Source of the DNA: Punica granatum
Taxonomy: Eukaryota > Streptophyta > Magnoliopsida > Myrtales > Lythraceae
Length of the DNA stretch: 64,000 nt
Assembly: GCF_007655135.1 (NCBI RefSeq)
Contig: NC_045133.1
Coordinates: forward strand, 26,633,845-26,697,844
Direction: 5' to 3'
Numbering within the stretch: the first letter of the stretch is position 1; every line of letters begins with the position of its first letter. Of this stretch, positions 11,792-22,052 are shown piece after piece. Position numbers and translations under genes: made by a program. The notes below the pieces were generated by a model that made no database searches, had not been told where the DNA came from, and worked only from the letters and a program-made list of their open reading frames with translations.

Positions 11792-12664
11792 GAGCTACGT
11801 TTCCCTCTTAAAGTCGTCGATTCTAGTTCTAGATGCAAGGGAACAAGCGGACTGGTCCAGTTTATTTGGGGAAGAGTGCCCTTTAGATCGGGGTTATAGG
11901 GCAAGTAGAGAGTGCAGAAGTTCGGGAGATCGAAAATGTTAGTCGGGAATATGCCCCTCAAAGAGCTACTAGTAATACTTAAATGTGTCAAGGGGGAAGA
12001 AATGTTTCTTATGGAAACGGGCGAAATTCTCAACACGTCAGTACAATCGTGAACAAGCTCTCTAAGGTCGGTCGAGTTCTGGACGAGCCTTTTCAAAAAT
12101 TGGTTCTCAAGTCTTGGAGGGTATTTAGCGTCGTAGCTGCCCGAGAGATCGAGGGAAAGTAGCTTGGAGTGGTGGCACATTTCCAATGGAATGAGTCCAG
12201 ATAACCCGGATTGAGATAGATTAAGATGTCTCATTCTAGCAAAAATGCCAAACCTGGATGAAATTTGAGAGCCACCAAAATCTTTTCCAGCAAGGTTGAG
12301 TTTCCAAAGACTGCGAAGCGAAAAAAGGGTGCTGTTAGAATGGAGGGTTCCTTGAAGCCAGCTGCAACTCAGATGAAGGCCAATCACTTCTCTCGTCGCT
12401 CCATCACAGGCCACCCCATCCCACAGACAGCAATCTGCGGCTTTCGTCCATGATGCTGTCTTCGGATAGGAGGCAGGGGAGAAAATATCACAGCTTGCCT
12501 TAAGAGGCATTTCTGGAGATGATGAATGAATTACCGAAGTCGAGCAGAGCTCTGCACTCATCGTCGTGATTTGAAAGCTCAGGCGGAAAGGTAGAAGGTA
12601 ATGATACGGTTAAAGCAACCATAAACTGCAGGAGCAAAAGAAGTATCATGCGGCAAATCCTCAT

Positions 12665-13313
12665 GTTCGGTATATGGTTTCTGAGAACCACTGAAAGAGT
12701 GTGCCCTTCGTATAGAAAATGCTGTGTCAAAGTTTCGTTGATAACAAATGCGCAAATGGTTCAATATATCTCTCCCTCGTGGGGCCGACCCTACGGATAA
12801 TACTAATTATCATTATGTAGTGTTGCATAGAATACATTGAAATTTCTTAGTCACTTGTATAGCATTTGTATATTGCAGCAGCATTGATATTTCCACAATA
12901 CAGCCGCCAGAAGAAAACGGAGAGAACGAGATTTCCACAAAAACTCCCAGTAGACTCAGGCGTGGACCAGGGAAATGCTGTCATCCATCACACAGATCAA
13001 TTTGATTTGATAATTAGATTTGATTACTTGAACCATTTGACATGGTATGCTGCAGTGCAGTCAACAAATCAGATCAACTTTTTCATTTAGCATCATCAAA
13101 TGAGTTAGCCAGCACCAACTATGATGATTTTTTTTTTCAATACACCCATGGATGCATTGATTTGTGAGAAGAAAAAAATTTATGAAAAATAAAAAGTTAG
13201 CATTGGACGTAGATTTGAAAAAGAAACAAAATAATGTGATTCAATGTGAATTGGAAGAGGTTGACACTAGAAAAAAAAAAGAGTGCGGATAGCAATATTA
13301 AGTGGACATATAT
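12665..13313. other. RLP upstream region
   Basis: Upstream flank of the RLP pseudogene, shared with 30874-31260 except for about 12890-13165, which is present only here. No gene recognised. No transposon ends are obvious around the extra segment. Confidence 0.5.
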
Positions 13314-13501
13314 AACCTCAAAGGGTTTTGATCTAGTGGTTAAGGTGCGCCTAAACTTGCACTCAATCCAGGGTTTGAATCCTTTTAGGGCCACCGGAGC
13401 GCTTTTGGCGTTATTACCCGCTCTGTGCGCTGCCGGGGGTTCACAGAGCCCCAGGGATTAGTCAGACAAAGGCTGGACACCCCGGGTTAGTAAAAAAAAA
13501 A
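13314..13501 (+). mobile_element. SINE with 13-bp target duplication
   Basis: About 188 bp with a pol III box A-like TCTAGTGGTTAAGG (near 13331) and box B-like GGTTTGAATCC (near 13372). It carries a 3' segment (GGGATTAGTC, GGACACCCCGGG) resembling the conserved tail of widespread angiosperm SINEs, and ends in an A-tract. It is flanked by AGTGGACATATAT (13301-13313) and AGTGGACAAATAT (13502-13514), a 13-bp duplication with one mismatch. The paralogous block has the uninterrupted site AGTGGACAAATATTATCC near 31251, which proves this is an insertion. Confidence 0.9.
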
Positions 13502-13549
13502 AGTGGACAAATATTACCCTTCCACTCTTTCTCACCTTCAATTGCGTTA

Positions 13550-13551
13550 TC

Positions 13552-13583
<32 letters not shown>

Positions 13584-15034
13584 CAAAGTATGAGCCGAAT
13601 TTTTATGCCGTCATATTATCAAAAATAAAAAACGGAGCTATTTTGCTTTGCCACATCATATTTTATGTATTAAAGAAATTTTTTAAGAATATAGAGCAAA
13701 ATATATATCAATTCTTACAAATATATATTGCATGGCCATATAAGTAGAAAGGACATTAAAAAAAACTATGTATATATATATATATATATCGATTCTTTTG
13801 CATAGATATAAGTAGAAAGGAAGATCCAACCAATATCGATATATTCGGTTAATTTCATATTAACGGAATATATGTATATATATTTAATAATATGCATAAG
13901 ATTATCAAAAAAGAAAAATAACATAAGTGCAAACCGCATTATATGTGTGTGTGTGTGTATCAGACTATGTATATGGGGAAACAAAAAGGGAAGGCAGAAC
14001 AATTCCACCGAAAAAAAGGGAAGGCAGAACAATTCCACCGAAAAAAAGGGAAGGCATAAAACAGACTTATATATATCATTCTATATTGTAGGTATGTATG
14101 ATGTTAAGCCTCTTTTTTCTTTTTTTCTTTAAATTTTTATTTTTCTTGGTTGAACTTTGATTCCCTTAATGAACTTTTTGATGCAAATTTGAAATTGATT
14201 GCTTTGATATTGATTGTGTTGATAGAATCTATGTTGCAGTTTCATTATGAGCATCTTTTCGGTGCCCGTAAGACTTTTTGAATTTCTATTCCCTAAATAT
14301 TTCTTTTTAATTTTTATTTTATAATTTGATGGACTTCTTTTCTCCATGAACTTCGAGGTCACGAGCTTTAGTTATTTATTCTTAATTCTTTCGTTGAAAT
14401 TTAATTGGTAGAATAAATCTTTTAATGCATTTGTCAAACTAATTTCATCTATATTGATTGTTAAATTTTAATAATCTTCTCTATTGCAATTCCATTATGG
14501 GTATTGCTTCAGTAACGGTTAGACTTTTCCGCCAAGAACATTTCTTTTTTACTATAATTTCATCATATCATAATATAATGGAAAACTTTTCTCCATGAAC
14601 TTCAAGTTCATAAGCTTTATGTATTTATTCTTAATTGTATAAATTTGTTAATGCAAATTTCGAATTAATTACTTCATTATTGATTGTTTTAGTAGTCTTC
14701 TCTAAAATTTTCATTTTTATAGTTGAATTTTGATTTGTTGAATGAACTTTTTAATGCAAATTTGAAGTTGATGGTTTTGATACTTACTGTTTTTCATCCA
14801 AGTTTTACATATTATATTATAATTAAACCAAAAAGTTAATACTAAATTAATTTTTATAGCCTTAGATTCTTTTTCTCAATTCCTATTTTTACATAGAACT
14901 CAATCATTTATATAATATATATATTAAAATTAAATTTTACATTATTTAATAATACGAATAAGTTTTGATACTTCAAGATTTGTATATTAAAATTTCTTTT
15001 TATTCGTCCGCGCAATGCGTGGGTCACCATCTAG
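13550..15034 (+). mobile_element. Non-autonomous Helitron
   Basis: It begins with TC after an A (13549) and runs into a TATATA tract and ATTAAAACAAAG. It ends with the hairpin CCGCGCAATGCGTGGG followed by TCACCATCTAG (15031-15034) and a T, the usual Helitron 3' signature with insertion between A and T. There is no target duplication, as expected. The interior is AT-rich and non-coding, with degenerate internal repeats (TTTAATGCAAATTTGAA-like, spaced about 270 bp apart from 14165 to 14770). No Rep/helicase is encoded. The 5' end assignment rests on comparison with the copy starting at 31298. Confidence 0.75.
13988..14059 (+). repeat. 30-bp tandem repeat
   Basis: Two full copies and a partial third of a 30-bp unit beginning GGGAAGGCAGAACAATTCC. 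The paralogous Helitron at about 31906-31955 has one fewer copy, so the number changed after duplication. Confidence 0.8.
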
Positions 15035-15310
15035 TTTAAACTAAAAAGAAGGAGTACGTCCAACTTTTCAACCACCTTTTATGAATAAGGTGATAATTAC
15101 AAAATCAGACTTTCACTTAAATAATATAAGTTTATAAGATATATTCGAACGAATTAATTCGCCTGAAAATAAGAGACAATTGACAGGAATTGAACTCATG
15201 GAAGAGATTGGGCCCTAGAAAAACAGATCAATAGACCGCCCCAATTGAAGATATGTCTAAAGGGCCCATTACTGGGGGACAAGGCCCAGGAACACTAACT
15301 ATAAATAGAA
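15035..15310. other. Intergenic, possibly old LTR DNA
   Basis: No gene. It ends in ACTATAAATAG (about 15297-15308), a TATA-like sequence that could belong to the decayed copia element found on the other side of the young insertion. That link is only a guess. Confidence 0.35.
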
Positions 15311-15685
15311 GGGTTGTTATCATCATATAGCACGATATTTAGAAAATTTTCACTACATAGCACATATCGTATTAATTTCACTATTTAACACGATATTTTG
15401 AAATTTTTTCATGAAATAGCACAACAAACAATAATTTCACCAAATAGCACAAAATTATGAAAATTTTTCACTATATAGCACAAAAAATTGAAAAATTGAC
15501 GAAAAACCAACGTCGTACTATGGGATGAAAAATTTTCATAATTTTGTGCTATGTGGTGAAATTATTGCTTGTTGTGCTATGTATTGAAACATTTCAAAAT
15601 ATTGTGTTAAATAGTGAAATTAATATGATATGTGCTATGTAGTGAAAATTTTCAAAATTATCGTGCTATATGGTGATATTATTCT
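15311..15685. mobile_element. Long-hairpin Mutator-type MITE
   Basis: Two almost perfectly complementary arms of about 153 bp (15318-15470 and 15526-15678) surround a 55-bp loop. The flanks are TAAATAGAA (15302-15310) and AAAATAGAA (15686-15694), a 9-bp target duplication with one mismatch, which is the Mutator-superfamily length. There is no coding capacity. A transcript across it would fold into a long duplex. Confidence 0.85.
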
Positions 15686-15713
15686 AAAATAGAAACATTC
15701 CCATTGAGGAAAG

Positions 15714-17384
15714 TGTTGGGAATTGGTGTATGCCCTAGATACAATCTATCATCAGTTCTGTAATATGACATGTATTTCATTATATTACGAGGCATATCTG
15801 TTATTGTGTAGATTGCGCTAAATATGATTTTACACAATAATGTCCTTGGAATAGTAGGTTCAATAGGCATCAAGTGTGACTTGATTGTGAGATCCTATAA
15901 TTACTGAACATTATTCCTAAATGTCCATAGTCAAAGTATTATCGTTAATTAGGACAACGATAATACGGTTAGATTAGTGTAAGTGTTGATTGATGATCAA
16001 ATCTCATAGGTCATGGATATGGAGATATCAAATCACACCACATGTATACATTAAGAGTAATGTGTATAGGACTGATCCGCCATGAGATTGCTACATGGGT
16101 TGTTACGTGATTGTCATTAGCATATCTCAAAGTGACTATAGTGTAATGGTCCTTTGACTTGAGGTCACCATAGATTCCTACATGTAATGTCATATACTTT
16201 GATACTGTCAAACGCCACTGTAACAGGATGGTTATAAAGACAGTTATTGGGTATACCACAGAGCATGGAGAGGAATGTGAGTGATCAAGATAGGATTTGT
16301 CCCTCCTACGAAACGGGAGCGATATCTCACGGCCACTTGGTGGTTAAGTCTAAAAGTGTATGCCTACCCAAATGAGTCGATATAATGATATCGAGCTCAT
16401 TTGTTCTGATAGACTTACCCGGTAAACCAAGAAAAAGAGATATTGAGCCATACAAGGATGTCATCGACTATGCCTTGGGCTCAATAGAGATATAGAGGAC
16501 AAAGTGATTATATTACACGGTAACGGAGGTCACAAGGTTCGTTGAGAAATTGACTTTCCGATTACTTGAGTAACAGTGATGCATTGCTAGATGCCACTCA
16601 CTGTTTGTAATATTGAAATAGAGATTTTGATATTATTGTCAACGTAATTGGGAACCTACAGGGTCACACACTACGACTAAATTGACGAGATATTTTGAAA
16701 CAATAAAATCATCTAATAGAGATTAGATGATTTATGGTGCGACTAATTAATTGGATATTTAATGAGATTAAATTTGTCGATTAATTAGACTCGATTTATT
16801 AGATTAAATGGACCAAATTGATGCACGATTAATATGGTGACACATGGCTTTTATGTGGATTAACATGTGTAAGGACACATGTCATAAGGGAACCTTAATT
16901 CCCTAAATCCCATATCGGTTGGGATTTCATCTTCACCCCCCCCATATTGCTTATAAAAAGGGGCAGTAAGCATGATTATATATATATGCATATATATAAA
17001 AGCGCACACATATTATATATATATATATATATATGCTAATATATATATGTACGTGCATATATGTGTGCATATAAAATATATATATTTTGGGTTGAATTGT
17101 TCAACTCAAATTAGGTCCATTAGTCTGAAAATTTCGGGTGTCGCATCGGTGTTTCTTTCGAGTGTTGGTCGCTAGCACCGCCGATCTCGAAGACTCGTCG
17201 ACAAAGTCGGTGTGGATTCCAGTAGAGGCGTCACGCGTGGGACGCTCGGTCGACAACTTTAAATATTCCAGGTACGTTTTTATTTACTCTTATTCTTCTA
17301 GTAGGTCTTGGAATTAGTTTCACGGGTAGGAAATTTTGAATTTCTGTTCCTTTTTCGCTTCCGTTGCGCCCCGTGGAACTAGCA
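15714..17384 (+). repeat. 5' LTR of copia element
   Basis: 1671 bp, TGTTGGGAATTGG to GGAACTAGCA. It contains a likely TATA box (GCTTATAAAAAGGGG, near 16949) and an (AT)n stretch near 16978-17060 that is about 10 bp longer than in the 3' LTR. Confidence 0.95.
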
Positions 17385-17385
17385 A

Positions 17386-17399
17386 TTGGTATCAGAGCC
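17386..17399 (+). other. Primer-binding site, tRNA-Met type
   Basis: TTGGTATCAGAGCC directly after the 5' LTR matches the complement of the 3' end of plant initiator tRNA-Met and marks minus-strand DNA priming. The following leader to 18061 is non-coding. Confidence 0.9.
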
Positions 17400-18061
17400 T
17401 AGCTAGTTAGAATCTGAGTAGATAATAGCATAAAATATGATTTTATGCTTGGTACTGGTATGATTATGTTTGATATTTGCGGTGCATGACTGTTAGACAT
17501 GGACTATGTCCTAGTTGTGTTAGTATAATAGTTATACGTGTGGACTATTATGTAATAGTTACATAATAGTGTATAGTGAGATCGATTAAATGTTAATCAA
17601 ATCCCTCAAAATATTAAGTCCATATCCTTCCACCGTGTAACGCTCGTCAAGATCAAGATCGATGAGTGTGTAGACCTTGCCTTCGCAGGATGCCCTTATC
17701 TATCCTAGTAAGACGTTGTGTTTACCAGTGGGTCGGACTTAACTGAGCAAGCCTAATAGGATTAGGAGTTCAGAGGCATGTAGTTGGGCATCGATCTATA
17801 AGATAGATTTGAATAAGGAGTTATTCACTCAACTAATCAAGAGTTGCATGTGATGCAATTGGGAAAGTGAGTTCCCTACCTAAATAGCCAGTTCTGGGTG
17901 AATCAGCCCTCGCTGACTCAGAGCTTGGTGAGATATGGATCTTGAGCTACTATGAGAATGATATTCTCTGAATCAATGTTGAGGGTCATTGATTTGATAT
18001 AAATAGTGGGAGCAATATTTATAAAGTCCTCATTAAATATTGTTGTGTCATAATACTTATT

Positions 18062-21000
18062 TTGTATATTTCTATGGTAGTTACCATGGCAGGGAGCACT
18101 TCTAGTACTTTCTGTTTGCGATCCGTCCTTGATAAGGACAAACTGTCAGGGAATAATTTCCTTGGTTGGTATCGAAACTTGAGAATTGTTCTCACCCAAG
18201 AAAAGAAGCTATATGTCTTAGAGCAACCTCTTCTTGCGCCACCGCCTGACGATGCCCCCCAAGCTGAGAAAGATGCTTATAGTAAGCATCATGATGATGC
18301 CGTAAACGTCGGATGTCTCATGTTAGTCACCATGGACTCGGAGCTTCAGAAGCAACACGAGAACATGAAGGCGTACAATATGATCGTGCATCTCAGGCAG
18401 CTCTATCAAGAGCAGGCCCGACATGAGAGATTCGAGATCTCTAAAGCACTTTTTCAGGCAAGGTTGACTGAGGGTAGCCCGGTGGGTCTTCATGTACTCA
18501 AGATGATTGGGTACGTTGAGACTCTGGGAAGACTGGGATTTCCTCTTGGTCAAGAGTTGGCCACAGATTTAGTCCTACAGTCGCTGCCCAGCAGTTATAG
18601 TCAGTTCATTATGAGCTATAATATGAATGACTACAATAAACCATTGCCTGAACTGCTTAGCATGTTGAGAACAGCTGAGCATGATATCAGCAAGGGGACA
18701 TCCGTTCTAATGGTCCAAGGGACCAAAAGAAAGGGCAAGAGCAAGAGTAAAGGCAAGAAGGCTAAAGGTGCATCCAATTTTGACTTGGGTGCGTTGAAGC
18801 CTAAAGCCAAGGTGGCGAAGAATGATTACTGCTTCCATTGTGGCAACACTGGACATTGGAAGCGGAATTGTAAGATATACCTGGAAGAGTTGAAGAAGAA
18901 GAAGGGAAGTGAGACTTCCACTTCAGGTATCCATGTTATAGAGATTAATGTATCTACTACTTCTACATCTTGGGTATTAGATACCGGATGTGGTGCTCAT
19001 ATTTGTGGAAATATGCAGGACCTAAAGGACAGTAGATTGTTGACAAAGGGCGAGGTGGACCTACGAGTTGGAAATGGAGCAAGAGTTGCTACATTAACTG
19101 TAGGGACTTATCACCTAGTTTTACCTACTGGGCTTGTATTAGATCTTAACGACTGTTATTATGTACCTGCTATTAGTAGAAACATAATATCTGTTTCTTG
19201 TTTGGACAAGAAGGGATTTTGTTTCACTATAAAGAACAAGTGTTGTTCTATGTACATGAATGATGTATATTATGGCAGTGCACATTTAAGTAATGGTCTG
19301 TATGTTCTTGATCTAGATACGCCTATTTATAATGTGGAAACCAAACGGCTCAAATCTAATGATTCGAACCCGACTTACCTCTGGCATTGTCGTTTAGGCC
19401 ATATTAGCGAGAATCACATCTCTAGACTCCTTAAGGATGGATTACTGGACTCGTTTGATTTAGAATCGATCGAGACATGCGAACCTTGCTTAATGGGGAA
19501 AATGACTAAGGCCCCTTTTACCGGAAAAGGTGAGCGAGCTAGTGATCTTTTGGCTCTCATACATACCGATGTATGTGGACCAGTGAACAAGCTTGCTAGA
19601 GGTGGGTATCTCTACTTCATTACATTTACTGATGATTTCAGTAGATTTGGATATGTGTTTTTGATGAAACACAAATCTGAATCCTTTGAAAAGTTCAAAG
19701 AATTTAAGAATGAAGTGGAAAATCAGTTGGGTAAGAGCATTAAAGTTCTTCGATCAGATCGAGGAGGTGAATATTTGAGCTATGAGTTCGCTGACTATCT
19801 TAAACAGTGTGGGATTTTATCTCAACTGACTCCACCTGGAACACCACAATGGAATGGTGTAGCTGAGAGGAGGAATCGAACTTTATTAGATATGGTTCGA
19901 TCTTTGATGAGTCATGCAAACTTATCTGACTCCTTCTGGGGATATGCTCTACAGACAGCTGCTCTCATATTAAACAATGCTCCGTCGAAATCAGTTGAAA
20001 GGACACCATATGAGATGTGGTATGGGAAACGTCCCAAGATATCTTTTCTAAAGATATGGGGTTGCGAAGCTTATGTGAAGAGATTGTCTTCGGATAAGCT
20101 TGGCCCTAAATCGGACAAATGTTACTTCGTGGGGTATCCTAAGGAAACTCGAGGATACTATTTCTATAATCCCATCGAGGGCAAAGTGTTTGTCGCTCGA
20201 ACTGCGGTATTCCTTGAGAAAGAGTTTCTCTCCAAAGGAACTAGTGGGAGGAAATTAGAACTTGGGGAAGTTCTACCACAAAATGACATTGACCAATCGA
20301 CGGGCGATGTTGCAGAACAAGTACCACAAGTTGTTGTGGCACAATCTTCTACACAGGTGACACAGGAGCCTCGTAGGTCTAGTAGGATACGTCATGAGCC
20401 CGAGAGATATGGATTTCTCGTGACTCAAGACAATGACGTATTGCTCATAGATAATGATGAGCCTACAACCTATGCGGAAGCCGTAATAGCCCCAGACTCT
20501 GAGAAATGGCTGGAGGCCATGAGATCTGAGATGGAGTCCATGTACACTAACCAAGTATGGACTTTGGTTGATCCACCTGAAGGGGCAAAACCCATTGGGT
20601 GTAAGTGGGTTTTCAAGAAGAAGACTGACATGGACGGTAATGTGATTACCTTTAAGGGCCGACTTGTGGCAAAAGGTTTCAGACAAGTTCATGGTGTTGA
20701 CTATGACGAAACCTTTTCCCCGGTAGCTATGCTTAAATCCATCAGGATCTTGCTTGCAATTGCAGCTTATTATGATTATGAGATCTGGCAAATGGATGTC
20801 AAAACTGCTTTCCTGAACGGGAAGCTCCTCGAGGATGTGTTTATGACACAACCTGAGGGTTTTGTCGATCCACATTGTGCCGGAAAGGTTTGTAAGCTAC
20901 AACGGTCTATTTATGGACTGAAGCAAGCTTCTACGAGCTGGAATCTTCGTTTTGATGATGCAATCAAAGAGTTTGGTTTCATCAAGAATGAAGATGAACC

Positions 21001-22033
21001 CTGTGTTTACAAGAAGGTTAGCGGGAGCGTAGTAATCTTCCTGGTGTTGTATGTAGACGACATACTTCTGATTGGGAATGACATTCCTTCCCTACAGTCT
21101 GTGAAGACTTGGTTGGGAAGGTGTTTCTCTATGAAGGACTTAGGCGAAGCTACCTACGTGCTAGGTATTAGGATCTATAGAGATAGATCCAAGAGACTGC
21201 TTGGCCTAAGTCAGAGTGCATACATAGATAAAGTGCTTCGGCGCTTTAGCATGCAGGATTCTAAGAAAGGGTCGCTGCCTATGTTACATGGCATAAGCCT
21301 TTCGAAGGCTCAGAGTCCTTCTACTCGAGAGGAGAGGGACAGAATGAATAGGATTCCATATGCGTCAGCTATTGGATCTATCATGTATGCTATGTTATGC
21401 ACTCGATCAGATGTCTCGTATGCTTTGAGTATGACGAGTCGATACCAATCAGATCCAGGTGAAAGACACTGGATTGCAGTAAAGAACATCCTTAAGTACT
21501 TACGAAGGACTAAGGAGATGTTTTTGGTATATGGAAGCGAAGAAGAGCTCGTTGTAAGAGGTTACACCGATGCTAGCTTCCAGACTGATAAGGACGACAG
21601 TAGATCGCAGTCAGGGTATGTGTTCTGCCTGAATGGAGGTGCTGTGAGTTGGAAGAGTTCCAAACAGGAGACAGTAGCCGACTCTACCACAGAGGCCGAG
21701 TATATTGTTGCCTCTAACGCTGCAAAAGAGGCCGTTTGGATCAAGAAGTTCATAACAGAACTTGCTGTGGTTCCTAGCATCGCAGACCCAGTGGATCTCT
21801 ATTGTGACAACAATGGAGCCATTGCGCAAGCTAAGGAACCCAGGTCTCACCAACGATCCAAACATATACTCAGGCGCTTCCATCTCATTCGCGAGATTAT
21901 TGACAGAGGAGATGTGAAGATATGCAGAATACCAACAGATGAGAATCTCGCAGATCCACTTACGAAGCCTCTTGTGCAGCGCAAGCACGAGGCTCACACT
22001 AGATCTATTGGCATTAGACAGATGCCAGATTGA
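18062..22033 (+). CDS. Ty1/copia gag-pol polyprotein
   Basis: A single uninterrupted frame of 1323 residues encoding the replication proteins of the copia element in the copia order. The Gag N-terminal half (about 20-240) is followed by a zinc knuckle at 257-270 (CFHCGNTGHWKRNC). The aspartic protease site is at about 305-311 (LDTGCGAH; D307, here DTG rather than the commoner DSG). The pre-integrase region (WHCRLGH) leads into integrase with D503, D566 and E602, giving the expected D-x62-D-x35-E spacing. Reverse transcriptase has YVDD at 997-1000. RNase H includes D1170 (YTDASF) and TTEAEY. No stop or frameshift interrupts it and all catalytic residues I can locate are present. Several ATGs lie close together at the start (18062, 18074, 18086), so the true initiator is uncertain. 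A copia lineage was not assigned. Confidence 0.95.
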   Translation: MYISMVVTMAGSTSSTFCLRSVLDKDKLSGNNFLGWYRNLRIVLTQEKKLYVLEQPLLAPPPDDAPQAEKDAYSKHHDDAVNVGCLMLVTMDSELQKQHENMKAYNMIVHLRQLYQEQARHERFEISKALFQARLTEGSPVGLHVLKMIGYVETLGRLGFPLGQELATDLVLQSLPSSYSQFIMSYNMNDYNKPLPELLSMLRTAEHDISKGTSVLMVQGTKRKGKSKSKGKKAKGASNFDLGALKPKAKVAKNDYCFHCGNTGHWKRNCKIYLEELKKKKGSETSTSGIHVIEINVSTTSTSWVLDTGCGAHICGNMQDLKDSRLLTKGEVDLRVGNGARVATLTVGTYHLVLPTGLVLDLNDCYYVPAISRNIISVSCLDKKGFCFTIKNKCCSMYMNDVYYGSAHLSNGLYVLDLDTPIYNVETKRLKSNDSNPTYLWHCRLGHISENHISRLLKDGLLDSFDLESIETCEPCLMGKMTKAPFTGKGERASDLLALIHTDVCGPVNKLARGGYLYFITFTDDFSRFGYVFLMKHKSESFEKFKEFKNEVENQLGKSIKVLRSDRGGEYLSYEFADYLKQCGILSQLTPPGTPQWNGVAERRNRTLLDMVRSLMSHANLSDSFWGYALQTAALILNNAPSKSVERTPYEMWYGKRPKISFLKIWGCEAYVKRLSSDKLGPKSDKCYFVGYPKETRGYYFYNPIEGKVFVARTAVFLEKEFLSKGTSGRKLELGEVLPQNDIDQSTGDVAEQVPQVVVAQSSTQVTQEPRRSSRIRHEPERYGFLVTQDNDVLLIDNDEPTTYAEAVIAPDSEKWLEAMRSEMESMYTNQVWTLVDPPEGAKPIGCKWVFKKKTDMDGNVITFKGRLVAKGFRQVHGVDYDETFSPVAMLKSIRILLAIAAYYDYEIWQMDVKTAFLNGKLLEDVFMTQPEGFVDPHCAGKVCKLQRSIYGLKQASTSWNLRFDDAIKEFGFIKNEDEPCVYKKVSGSVVIFLVLYVDDILLIGNDIPSLQSVKTWLGRCFSMKDLGEATYVLGIRIYRDRSKRLLGLSQSAYIDKVLRRFSMQDSKKGSLPMLHGISLSKAQSPSTREERDRMNRIPYASAIGSIMYAMLCTRSDVSYALSMTSRYQSDPGERHWIAVKNILKYLRRTKEMFLVYGSEEELVVRGYTDASFQTDKDDSRSQSGYVFCLNGGAVSWKSSKQETVADSTTEAEYIVASNAAKEAVWIKKFITELAVVPSIADPVDLYCDNNGAIAQAKEPRSHQRSKHILRRFHLIREIIDRGDVKICRIPTDENLADPLTKPLVQRKHEAHTRSIGIRQMPD

Positions 22034-22040
22034 CTCTAGT

Positions 22041-22052
22041 GCAAGTGGGAGA
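22041..22052 (+). other. Polypurine tract
   Basis: GCAAGTGGGAGA immediately before the 3' LTR, the expected plus-strand primer site of the copia element. Confidence 0.8.

Larger units (their letters stand above)
8590..12664 (-). pseudogene. RLP pseudogene split by transposons
   Basis: A second full-length RLP of the same subfamily. Signal peptide from 12664 (MRICRMILLLLLQF). LRR cap CCLWDGVACD near 12430. LRRs follow through 11800, 11290-10570, 10010-9060, then the C-terminal cap (QSTQFDTF, near 8880) and the membrane/tail region in a shifted frame (GYGCGVGFEISGGYIML, near 8720-8670; RPRWLVKMVERK). Lesions seen: a frameshift near 12510 after SFIISRNAS; non-LRR DNA including a MITE at about 11292-11800; an in-frame TAA at 11056-11058 (FPYFLSS, stop, ELGLLDLS); a 552-bp TRIM element at 10013-10564; frameshifts near 9850, 9340 and 9055; and one near 8755. 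It is clearly non-functional. The gene is paralogous to the truncated copy at 30166-30873. Confidence 0.9.
11960..14336 (+). repeat. Segmental duplication, left copy
   Basis: This block (5' half of the RLP pseudogene, its upstream region and the 5' half of a Helitron) matches 30166-32213 in the same orientation, with scattered substitutions and several copy-specific insertions. Unique to this copy are a SINE (13314-13501), an extra stretch at about 12890-13165, and one extra 30-bp tandem unit near 13988. The right edge lies within the Helitron, where the two copies diverge after a shared TTTTTATTTTAT. Confidence 0.85.

Noticed and set aside
13325..13385. Possible tRNA gene
   Set aside because: The box A and box B are explained by the SINE; no cloverleaf or CCA-adjacent acceptor stem.
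16011..16259. 82-codon minus-strand frame, repeated at 22351-22599
   Set aside because: It lies inside both LTRs and is duplicated only because the LTRs are; no coding signature.
20273..20875. 200-codon antisense frame within the copia element
   Set aside because: It is the reverse strand of strongly coding pol sequence and shows no family motif.
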